64,000 nucleotides of DNA, from NCBI RefSeq assembly GCF_016862975.1, contig NZ_BONZ01000006.1, forward strand, positions 62,001 to 126,000, in the 5' to 3' direction. Positions 56,925 to 64,000 of this stretch are shown here, one piece after another. The DNA is from Rugosimonospora africana. GTDB taxonomy: Bacteria; Actinomycetota; Actinomycetes; Mycobacteriales; Micromonosporaceae. The notes beneath the pieces are model-generated. The model saw nothing but the letters and a program-made list of their open reading frames with translations. It was not told the DNA's origin and made no database searches. The translations under genes were made by a program, and so were the position numbers. The stretch's first letter is position 1. Every line of letters begins with the position of its first letter.

Positions 56925-57887
56925 ATGAACGAGCACGGCGAACGAAGTGGCAGGCCCGGGGCGGTCGAGCCACGATCGTCCGGTTCCCGGACGGCCGCCG
57001 AGACCGGTACCGGCGCAGGTGACGGGGACCTGCGGCTCGGCCGGCGGACCTTCCGGCCGGGCGAGTCGGCCGTGATGGCCATCGTGAACCGGACGCCGGA
57101 CTCCTTCTTCGACCATGGGGCCACGTTCGCGCAGGACGCCGCGCTGCGGGCGGTCGAGCGGGCGGTCAAGGACGGCGCGGACATCGTCGACATCGGCGGC
57201 GTCAAGGCCGGCCCGGGCGAAACCGTGGACGTGACCGAGGAGATCCGCAGGACGGTCTCGACGATCTCCGCGGTCCGGGCCGAGTTCCCTGACCTGGTCA
57301 TCTCCATCGACACCTGGCGCGCAGCGGTGGCCCGGGAGGCGGTACCGGCCGGAGCCGACCTGCTCAACGACGCCTGGGCCGGCGCCGATCCCGAGCTGGC
57401 CGAGGTCGCCGCCGTGACCGGGGCGGCGCTGGTCTGCTCGCACGCCGGGGGCCTGGTGCCCCGGGCCCGGCCGCACCGGCCCGCCTTCACCGACGTGGTC
57501 GCCGATGTCGTGGGTACCGTGACCGGACTGGCCGAGCGCGCTCTGCGGCTGGGGGTCCGCCGGGACGGCATCCTGATCGATCCGGCTCACGACTTCGGCA
57601 AGAACACCCGGCACTCGCTGGAGGTGACCAGGCGCCTGGGCGAACTGGTCGGCACGGGGTGGCCGGTGCTGGTCGCACTGTCCAACAAGGACTTCGTGGG
57701 CGAGACGCTCGACCTGCCGATCCACGACCGGCTGGAGGGCACCCTGGCCGCCACGGCGGTCTCCGCGTGGCTGGGCGCCCGGGTGTTCCGAGCGCACCAC
57801 GTCCGGCAGACCCGTCGGGTACTGGACATGGTCGGCGCGATCCGCGGTGACCGGCAGCCGGCGGTCTCCCGACGCGGGCTGGCCTGA
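56925..57887 (+). CDS. folP2: Dihydropteroate synthase paralogue, FolP2 type
   Basis: The protein has 320 residues, with about 35 disordered N-terminal residues then a TIM barrel. It keeps MAIVNRTPDSFFDHG, DIGG, SIDTW and DPAHDFGK. However, the sulfonamide/pABA loops differ from true DHPS (VKAGPG in place of STRPGA, SNKDF in place of SRKS), as in mycobacterial FolP2, which lacks DHPS activity. A second gene must supply folate. Its physiological role is unknown. It converges with nuoA. Confidence 0.85.
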   Translation: MNEHGERSGRPGAVEPRSSGSRTAAETGTGAGDGDLRLGRRTFRPGESAVMAIVNRTPDSFFDHGATFAQDAALRAVERAVKDGADIVDIGGVKAGPGETVDVTEEIRRTVSTISAVRAEFPDLVISIDTWRAAVAREAVPAGADLLNDAWAGADPELAEVAAVTGAALVCSHAGGLVPRARPHRPAFTDVVADVVGTVTGLAERALRLGVRRDGILIDPAHDFGKNTRHSLEVTRRLGELVGTGWPVLVALSNKDFVGETLDLPIHDRLEGTLAATAVSAWLGARVFRAHHVRQTRRVLDMVGAIRGDRQPAVSRRGLA

Positions 57888-57933
57888 TCGGGCCCGGCCC
57901 GGGCGGAACCGGTGTGGTCGCCGCCGGGCCGCG

Positions 57934-58311
57934 TCAGGTCCAGCGCAGTACGCGCTTGCGCCAGGCGTAGAGCAGGCCGAGAGCCAGTACGGCCACGAAG
58001 ATCCCCATCTCGACGACCGCGCTGGCGCCGAACTCCGGTCGGTCGTAGATGACCGCCCAGGGAAACAGGAAGACGCTCTCCACCGCGAACAGCACGTACA
58101 GGAAGGCGTAGAGGTAATACCGGATCTGGGCCTGGGCCCAGTCGCCGCCGACCGGATCGAGGCCGCACTCGTAGTTCCGGTATTTGTCCGGGGCGGGATT
58201 GGGTGCGCTCGGGCTCAGCAGGCGGTTGGCCGAGAACGCGCCGACAAAGACCAGTGCGCCGACCACGATGAGCAGACCCAGCGTCGCGTACGAGCCCAGA
58301 TAGCCCGACAT
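57934..58311 (-). CDS. nuoA: NADH-quinone oxidoreductase subunit A, separate from the nuo operon
   Basis: The product is 125 residues from ATG 58309-58311 (MSGYLGSYATLGLLIVVGAL), with three spans and the conserved NYECGLDPVGGDWAQAQIRY segment. TACGAT (58319-58324) 7 nt upstream indicates a leaderless start. It stands alone 15.5 kb from nuoC-H-I-J-K-L-M-N and 1.9 kb from korA, which links complex I and 2-oxoglutarate oxidation in this region. Confidence 0.93.
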   Translation of the reverse strand: MSGYLGSYATLGLLIVVGALVFVGAFSANRLLSPSAPNPAPDKYRNYECGLDPVGGDWAQAQIRYYLYAFLYVLFAVESVFLFPWAVIYDRPEFGASAVVEMGIFVAVLALGLLYAWRKRVLRWT

Positions 58312-58442
58312 ACGGACGATCGTACCGGCGAAGTTCGGCCGTGTACCCGGCAGAATCCGGCCGTCCTGCCGCGTCCGGAGACCGGAACGAGCCCTCACAA
58401 TCGAAGTGCGAAACTCTCGTCGCCCAAGGTCATGAGGTGCCC

Positions 58443-59957
58443 GTGCCACGCTGGTCCGCCGCCCGGAAGCTTGGTTCGTTGACAGTCATCCTCCTGGTCG
58501 GCGCCCTGATGGTCAGCCCGGCCGCCGCACGTGCCGACGACGGCGGCACGGCCGCGCCGGCGTACGTCGAAGACTCCGCGGCGCCGGGCGAGTCCCCGAC
58601 ACCGGACGGGTCACCGACACCCGGCCCGACCGACGCACAGCCGGACTCGCCGACCCCGCCGCCACCCGGGTCGCCGACACCCGACCAGCCCCAGCCGTCG
58701 GCGACGACGGCCGACCCGGAGCAGGGCGGCACCGGATCTCCGGGCCTGCGGGTACGGGTGTACGCGAGCAACGCCGTTCTCGACGACCGGTACTGGAGCG
58801 GCGCGAACTCCACCTCGTTCACGATCACGGTCCGGAACACCGGTACGGCGACGGCGACCGTGGCGGTCGACTACACCGTCCCGGCCGGCGTGACGGACGT
58901 CGCCACGGGTGCCTGCCAGCACGGCCACTGCTCGGTGTCGTCGGTCTCGCCGGGCGCCTCGGTACCTCTGCCGGTGGCGATCACCGTGTCCGCGGACGCC
59001 TGGCGCAGCGCACCGCTGACCGGTCGCCTCACCTTCACCGTGAGCGCCACCGGCGCCTCGGACGTCAGCGGCCAGCGCACCTGGGGCCTGATCTTCCCGC
59101 CCGGCCCACCGGCCCCGGGGATCGATCTGCGGGTCGACGACGTGACCATGGACGCTCAGCCGGACGTACCCGCGCAGCTGAAGATCAGGCTCACCGACAG
59201 CGGCAGCCAGCCGGCGGCCGCCACGGTCGACGTGGTGGTACCGGACGGTGTGACCACGGGCACGATGTCCGGCTGCGAGTCCCAGGGGCGGCCGAGCGGC
59301 TCCACGGCGCGGTGCGTGCTGGGCGCGCTGCCGGCCGGCGGGCAGAAGACGATTCTGGTCCCACTGACCGCAAACGCCGAGGCCCGCGCCAACGCACCGC
59401 TGGCCGGGCTGGTGCGCGCCACGCTCTCGCCGCCCGGGCAGGCCGGCCGGACCACTCAGGCTTCGTACGAGATCGACGTGCCGGCCGATCAGACCGGGGT
59501 GAGCGTGGCTGCCGCGGCGTCGGTCGTACCGGCGCCGACCATGGGCAACCACGGCGGCTCGTACGTTCTGAGCTCACGCAGCGCGGTGGCGTGGCCGATG
59601 ATCACCGTCTCGTCGGCGGTACTGATCACGGTCATCGTGGTGCTGGTCATGGTGCTGCGCGGGCGTCCCGTGGCGGCGGGGCCGCGGCTGGCCGGTCCGG
59701 CGGGCGGGACATTCATGAGTGGGGCCGCCTCGGTCGAGCCCGCCGACAGGACGGCCGGGGCGGAGCCTGCCGGGCTGAAGCTTGCCGAGTCGGTGCCTGT
59801 CGATTCGGTGCCTGTCGACTCGGTGCCCGTCGAGTCGGTTCCCGCCGAGGAGGAGCCCGCCGGATCGGAGCCTGTCGGGAAGGAGCCCGCCGAGGCCGGG
59901 CAAGGCCCAGCCGATGACTCCGGCGAGGACCCTGAGGACGCGGCCGGCCGCTCGTAA
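58443..59957 (+). CDS. Secreted, membrane-anchored protein with a cytoplasmic repeat tail
   Basis: The product is 504 residues from GTG 58443 (GAGG 5 nt upstream; GTG 58437 also possible). Order: signal peptide (about 1-35), Pro/Ser/Thr-rich linker (about 40-100, PTPDGSPTPGPT), then two CARDB-like beta domains with cysteine pairs (CQHGHC and CESQG to ARC). A membrane span follows at about 390-415, then an acidic cytoplasmic tail with 5-residue repeats such as PVDSVPVDSVPVESVPAEE. There is no LPXTG motif. Family unknown. Confidence 0.75.
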   Translation: MPRWSAARKLGSLTVILLVGALMVSPAAARADDGGTAAPAYVEDSAAPGESPTPDGSPTPGPTDAQPDSPTPPPPGSPTPDQPQPSATTADPEQGGTGSPGLRVRVYASNAVLDDRYWSGANSTSFTITVRNTGTATATVAVDYTVPAGVTDVATGACQHGHCSVSSVSPGASVPLPVAITVSADAWRSAPLTGRLTFTVSATGASDVSGQRTWGLIFPPGPPAPGIDLRVDDVTMDAQPDVPAQLKIRLTDSGSQPAAATVDVVVPDGVTTGTMSGCESQGRPSGSTARCVLGALPAGGQKTILVPLTANAEARANAPLAGLVRATLSPPGQAGRTTQASYEIDVPADQTGVSVAAAASVVPAPTMGNHGGSYVLSSRSAVAWPMITVSSAVLITVIVVLVMVLRGRPVAAGPRLAGPAGGTFMSGAASVEPADRTAGAEPAGLKLAESVPVDSVPVDSVPVESVPAEEEPAGSEPVGKEPAEAGQGPADDSGEDPEDAAGRS

Positions 59958-60197
59958 TGCCGCCAACAACGGAGATGTCGTTACTTTGGCCAATAGTCGC
60001 CGAGACGCCCGCCTGAGCCTGATTAAGCGCAGCGAGATCTATAACTGTGACCAAACGCCTAAACATTCGTCGGACCCGGGACAGAACCCCGGTTGAACCT
60101 CGACGTAGGCTCAAGGTGATTAACACTTTAGCGGGCCGGGCTACAACGGTGTTGCACACCCGCACACGCATGGCCCGCCGCGAGGAGGTCCCTTCCC

Positions 60198-62042
60198 GTG
60201 ACCAAGCAGGTCCGTCAACTGGATCGGGTGGTCATCCGGTTCGCCGGCGATTCCGGCGACGGTATGCAGCTCACCGGTGACCGATTCACGTCCGAGACCG
60301 CCCAGCTGGGCAACGACATCTCGACGTTACCCAACTTCCCCGCGGAGATCCGGGCGCCAGCCGGCACCCTGCCCGGCGTGTCCAGCTTCCAGGTGCACTT
60401 CGCCGACTTCGACATCCTCACTCCCGGCGACGCGCCGAACGTGCTGGTGGCGATGAACCCGGCCGCCCTGAAGGCCAATCTGCGAGACCTGCCGGGCGGC
60501 GCCGACATCATCGTCAACACCGACGAGTTCACCACCCGTAACCTCACCAAGGTCGGCTACACCGCCAACCCGCTCGAGGACGGCTCACTCGACGGCTACG
60601 CGGTGCACCCGGTCGGCCTGACCAGCATGACCGTCCGCGCCCTGGCCGACCTCGACGTGTCCAAGAAGGACGCCGAGCGAGCCAAGAACATGTTCGCGCT
60701 CGGCCTGCTGTCCTGGATGTACTCCCGGCCGTACGAGTCGACGATCACCTTCCTGGAGCGCAAGTTCGCCGCCCGGCCCGAGCTGGTCGCGGCGAACATC
60801 GCCGCGTTCAAGGCCGGCTGGAACTTCGGCGAGACTACCGAGGACTTCGCGGTCCGCTACGAGGTCAAGCCGGCCAAGATGTCGCCCGGCAACTACCGCA
60901 ACGTCACCGGCAACACCGCGCTCGCGCTGGGCGTCGTGGCCGCGCGGGTGCGGTCCGGCCGGCCGGTGGTCCTCGGCGCGTACCCGATCACGCCCGCCTC
61001 GGACATCCTGCACGAGCTGTCCAAGCACAAGCGGTTCGACGTGACGACCGTGCAGGCCGAAGACGAGATCGCCGCGATCGGGGTGGCGCTCGGCGCCTCG
61101 TACGGCGGTGCTCTCGGCGTCACCTCGACCAGCGGCCCGGGCGTCGCGCTCAAGGGCGAGACCATCTCGCTCGCCGTCGCGCTCGAACTGCCACTGATCA
61201 TCATCGACGTGCAGCGCGCCGGGCCGTCGACCGGCATGCCGACCAAGACCGAGCAGGCTGACCTGAACATGGCGCTGTTCGGCCGGCACGGCGAGGCCCC
61301 GGTCGCGGTCATCGCGCCGAAGTCGCCGTCCGACTGCTTCTACGCGGTACTGGACGCGGCCCGGATCGCGCTGACCTACCGGACGCCGGTGATCCTGCTC
61401 TCCGACGGCTACATCGCCAACGGTTCCGAGCCGTGGTTGCTGCCCGAGATCGCCGACCTGCCCGACCTCTCGGTGGAGTTCGCGACCGAGCCGAACGGGC
61501 CGGCCGGCGAGTTCCTGCCGTACCTGCGCGACCCGAAGACCCTGGCCCGGCCGTGGGCGATCCCCGGCACCCCGGGACTGGAGCACCGCATCGGCGGCCT
61601 GGAGAAGGCGGACAAGACCGGGGACATCTCGTACGATCCGGCCAACCACGACCTGATGGTGCGCACGCGTGCGGCGCGGATCGAAGCCATCGAAGTACCC
61701 GACATCGAGGTCGAAGACCCGGACGGCGACGCACGGGTACTCGTTCTGGGTTGGGGCTCCACGTACGGGCCGATCGGGGCCGCCTGCCGGGCACTCCGGC
61801 AGCGTGGCTGCGCGATCGCCCAGGCCCACCTGAGGCATCTCTCGCCGATGCCGCGCAACCTCGGCGAGGTGCTGAAGCGGTACGACAAGGTGGTCATCCC
61901 CGAGATGAACCTGGGCCAGCTGGCCCACGTGATCCGGGCCCGCCACCTGATCGACGTGATCGGATACAACCAGGTCCGCGGCCTGCCGTTCACGGCGGCC
62001 GAGCTGGAGACGATGTTGGAAGAAGTCGTGAAGAATGTCTGA
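60198..62042 (+). CDS. korA: 2-oxoglutarate:ferredoxin oxidoreductase alpha (gamma-alpha fused) subunit
   Basis: KorA with KorB converts 2-oxoglutarate, CoA and oxidised ferredoxin to succinyl-CoA, CO2 and reduced ferredoxin. The protein has 614 residues: gamma domain at the N-terminus (RFAGDSGDGMQLTGDRF), alpha domain from about residue 235 (VLGAYPITPASDILHEL, TSTSGPGVALKGE) and the C-terminal domain. The start is GTG 60198 with GAGGAGG upstream. It overlaps korB by 8 nt. The 240 bp before it show no confident promoter. Confidence 0.95.
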   Translation: MTKQVRQLDRVVIRFAGDSGDGMQLTGDRFTSETAQLGNDISTLPNFPAEIRAPAGTLPGVSSFQVHFADFDILTPGDAPNVLVAMNPAALKANLRDLPGGADIIVNTDEFTTRNLTKVGYTANPLEDGSLDGYAVHPVGLTSMTVRALADLDVSKKDAERAKNMFALGLLSWMYSRPYESTITFLERKFAARPELVAANIAAFKAGWNFGETTEDFAVRYEVKPAKMSPGNYRNVTGNTALALGVVAARVRSGRPVVLGAYPITPASDILHELSKHKRFDVTTVQAEDEIAAIGVALGASYGGALGVTSTSGPGVALKGETISLAVALELPLIIIDVQRAGPSTGMPTKTEQADLNMALFGRHGEAPVAVIAPKSPSDCFYAVLDAARIALTYRTPVILLSDGYIANGSEPWLLPEIADLPDLSVEFATEPNGPAGEFLPYLRDPKTLARPWAIPGTPGLEHRIGGLEKADKTGDISYDPANHDLMVRTRAARIEAIEVPDIEVEDPDGDARVLVLGWGSTYGPIGAACRALRQRGCAIAQAHLRHLSPMPRNLGEVLKRYDKVVIPEMNLGQLAHVIRARHLIDVIGYNQVRGLPFTAAELETMLEEVVKNV

Positions 62043-63069
62043 ATCGGTATCGATCAAGCTCACCACGAAGGACTTCAAGTCCGACCAGGAAGTGCGCTGG
62101 TGCCCGGGCTGCGGTGACTACGCGATCCTGGCGGCCGTCCAGTCGTTCATGCCTGAGCTAGGCATCCCGCGCGAGCGCATCGTCTTCATCTCCGGCATCG
62201 GCTGCTCGTCCCGGTTCCCGTACTACATGAACACGTACGGCATGCACTCGATCCACGGCCGTGCCCCGGCCATCGCCACCGGCCTGTCGGTCTCCCGGCC
62301 CGACCTGTCGGTGTGGGTCGTCACCGGCGACGGCGACGCGCTGTCCATCGGCGGCAACCACCTGATCCACGCGCTGCGGCGCAACGTCAACCTGAAGATC
62401 CTGCTGTTCAACAACAAGATCTACGGGCTGACCAAGGGTCAGTACTCTCCCACGTCAGAGGTCGGCAAGATCACGAAGTCGACGCCGGTCGGGTCCACGG
62501 ACTCCCCGTTCAACCCGATCTCGCTGGCGCTCGGGGCCGAGGCGTCGTTCGTGGCCCGGACGATCGACTCGGACCGCAAGCACCTCCAGTCGGTGTTGCG
62601 CGCCGCGTCGCAGCACCAGGGCTCGGCGTTCATCGAGATCTACCAGAACTGCAACATCTTCAACGATGGCGCGTTCGACGTGCTCAAGGAGCCGGCGACC
62701 CGGGACGACTTCCTGATCCGGCTGGAGCACGGCAAGCCGATCACCTTCGGCGCCGACGGTGAGTGGTGCGTCGTGCACCCGCCCGGCGGCTTCGGGCTGT
62801 CGGTCGAGCGGACCGCCGAGACCGACCAGGCGCACGTCCTGGTACACGACGCGACCGTGGCCGACCCGGCCTACGCGTTCGCGCTGTCCCGGCTGCCCGA
62901 CCTCGACCTCCGGCACACCCCGATCGGGCTGTTCCGCTCGGTGGACCGGCCGGCATACGACAACCTGGTTCGCGAGCAGGTCACCGCGGCGCAGAGCAAG
63001 CTCACCCGCGGGCTCGACGAGGAGTTCGCCGCGCTGCTCGGCTCGGGCGACACCTGGACGATCCTCTAG
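62035..63069 (+). CDS. korB: 2-oxoglutarate:ferredoxin oxidoreductase beta subunit
   Basis: This is the thiamine-diphosphate and 4Fe-4S subunit, 344 residues. Cys23 and Cys26 (CPGCGDY), Cys57 (GIGCSSR) and Cys206 (QNCNIF) fit the cluster ligands. The ThDP motif is GDGDALSIGGNH (98-109) with NN at 126-127. The ATG lies inside korA's last codons. A strong terminator follows. Confidence 0.95.
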   Translation: MSESVSIKLTTKDFKSDQEVRWCPGCGDYAILAAVQSFMPELGIPRERIVFISGIGCSSRFPYYMNTYGMHSIHGRAPAIATGLSVSRPDLSVWVVTGDGDALSIGGNHLIHALRRNVNLKILLFNNKIYGLTKGQYSPTSEVGKITKSTPVGSTDSPFNPISLALGAEASFVARTIDSDRKHLQSVLRAASQHQGSAFIEIYQNCNIFNDGAFDVLKEPATRDDFLIRLEHGKPITFGADGEWCVVHPPGGFGLSVERTAETDQAHVLVHDATVADPAYAFALSRLPDLDLRHTPIGLFRSVDRPAYDNLVREQVTAAQSKLTRGLDEEFAALLGSGDTWTIL

Positions 63070-63093
63070 ACGCATCGATCGAACGACCCATCG

Positions 63094-63123
63094 AGGGCGG
63101 TCCGGCGACGGGCCGCCCTTTCT
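63094..63123 (+). terminator. Terminator after korB
   Basis: The 11-bp stem (63094-63104 agggcggtccg with 63109-63119) includes one G-U pair; the loop is gcga and a tttctgt tail follows. It lies 25 nt after the korB stop. Confidence 0.85.
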
Positions 63124-63150
63124 GTCGTCCGGTGCCGGGTCGACCGGGGC

Positions 63151-64000
63151 TCAGGACGCTCGCGAGTCGACGTCGCGGGCCGGTACCGGGGCCGTACCGG
63201 TGACGCGCTCCTTCTCCGTGAAGCGCACCGAGCCGGCCTTCAGGTCCGGGTGCTCCACGGCGAGTGCGACCTTGGCCGCCTCGTCGAGCGTGAGGGCGGC
63301 ACCCTCGGCGTACGCGGAGTCGAACGCCGCGTCGCCCAGCGCCGCCCGCAGCCGGGTCTGCTGCTCCGCCCAGTACGAGCCGTAGATCCTCGCCACGTCG
63401 GGCAGCAACGCGCGGGCGGCCTGGGCGGCGCCGAACAGCCGGGCGCCGGTGATCGGGTCATCGCCCAACGCGCAGCGCACCGCGAAGCCGTTGATGGTCT
63501 CGACCGCGCACGAGTGGAAGCCGTATCCCATCCGCGAGCGCAGCGCGACGGCCAGGTGATCATGCGCCGCGACCAGGTCACCGCGGGCGAGCGCGACCAT
63601 GCCCAGGATCATGTCGACCGCGCGCCGGCCGCGCTCGATCGGCCGGCCGGCTTCCACCGGACGGGCCGCGGCGAGCAGTTCGGCGGCATCGTCGAGGGCA
63701 CCCCGCTCCCAGAGGATCTGGGCGAGACAGTAGACCGCGGGCAACGCGTCGCCGATGACGTCGTGCGCGCGAGCCCAGTCGATCAGTTCGCGGCATCCCG
63801 TCTCGGCCTCGGCCGGGTTGCCCATGCTCAGCAGCGGCGAGCCGCGCCCGGACAGCGCTCGGGCCAGCAGCGCGGAGTCCCCGGCTCGCCGGGCGTACGC
63901 CTCGGCGCGTTGGGAGAACCGCAACTCCTCGGCGTACTCGCCATCGGCGCCCGCGTGCAGGGCGTGCACGTGGTATGCCGCGGCCAGCTCGGCCTCGGGG
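63151..64000 (-). CDS. C-terminal part of a TPR-rich regulator or AAA-type protein (cut by the window edge)
   Basis: The frame is open through the right edge, so only about 283 C-terminal residues are visible. They are all-helical, with TPR-like pairs (AEAYARRAGDSALLARALSG, AAELLAAARPVEAG). This resembles the C-terminal domain of actinobacterial LuxR/AfsR-type or adenylate-cyclase-like ATPase regulators. A segment such as RLFGAAQAARALLPDVARIY recalls those proteins. The N-terminal ATPase and DNA-binding parts would lie beyond 64000. Confidence 0.65.
   Translation of the reverse strand, partial: PEAELAAAYHVHALHAGADGEYAEELRFSQRAEAYARRAGDSALLARALSGRGSPLLSMGNPAEAETGCRELIDWARAHDVIGDALPAVYCLAQILWERGALDDAAELLAAARPVEAGRPIERGRRAVDMILGMVALARGDLVAAHDHLAVALRSRMGYGFHSCAVETINGFAVRCALGDDPITGARLFGAAQAARALLPDVARIYGSYWAEQQTRLRAALGDAAFDSAYAEGAALTLDEAAKVALAVEHPDLKAGSVRFTEKERVTGTAPVPARDVDSRAS

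Overview
The window is about 70% GC chromosomal DNA of an actinomycete. The gene order tRNA-Trp/secE/nusG/rplK/rplA/rplJ/rplL/rpoB/rpoC/rpsL/rpsG/fusA/tuf/rpsJ/rplC/rplD/rplW/rplB, the HadA/HadB-type dehydratase pair beside rpmG, many apparently leaderless genes and a folP2-to-mrp neighbourhood like that of mycobacteria all point to Actinobacteria. The RpoB rifampicin-region signature (DQTNP) makes a Micromonosporales relative the best guess; this is inference from memory, not a search.

Layout. 1-24.2 kb (almost all minus strand) is the housekeeping transcription/translation block: rplB (cut by the window edge), rplW, rplD, rplC, rpsJ; tuf, fusA, rpsG, rpsL; two small membrane proteins; rpoC, rpoB; rplL, rplJ; a two-gene ABC transporter; rplA, rplK, nusG, secE, tRNA-Trp; hadB, hadA; rpmG, tRNA-Met, tRNA-Thr. 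Several promoters, leaders and terminator hairpins in it can be read directly. 24.2-32.6 kb is accessory: a membrane GGDEF-EAL protein, poorly characterised secreted/membrane proteins, a methyltransferase, an I36-type inhibitor-like secreted protein, a low-GC orphan gene and tRNA-Tyr. 32.7-34.2 kb holds yajQ and htpX. 34.3-42.4 kb is a partial complex I operon (nuoC-H-I-J-K-L-M-N) without nuoB, D, E, F or G. 42.5-48.5 kb holds an AMMECR1 protein, a small unknown, a PhzF protein, an MgtE-N/CBS protein with a DUF1003 partner, Mrp and TatB. 48.6-57.9 kb holds HtrA, an O-methyltransferase, PepA, a DUF3117 protein, a PaaX-like regulator with an enoyl-CoA hydratase, Tag, an SRPBCC protein, a DivIVA-like protein and a FolP2-type paralogue. 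57.9-63.1 kb holds a lone nuoA, a secreted membrane-anchored protein and korA-korB. The window closes inside a TPR-rich protein.

How parts may work together. KorAB yields reduced ferredoxin from 2-oxoglutarate. A complex I set lacking the NADH-oxidising EFG module, with nuoA placed beside korAB, fits a ferredoxin-fed enzyme, although nuoB and nuoD would have to lie elsewhere.

Most interesting non-gene signals. (1) An 80-bp tandem repeat between nuoM and nuoN whose units each encode a 27-codon micro-ORF joined to its neighbours by ATGA overlaps, so the repeat keeps the operon translationally coupled. (2) A family of about 50-bp repeats at four places (after rpoC, after nuoN, inside the end of the DUF1003 gene, and a tandem array upstream of pepA). 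(3) An identical 21-bp leader element with a hairpin upstream of both rpsL and rpsJ. (4) A palindrome-bearing in-frame insertion in a NuoM loop. (5) A missing sigE-rseA pair between the O-methyltransferase and htrA. No insertion sequence, prophage, CRISPR array or secondary-metabolite cluster was seen.
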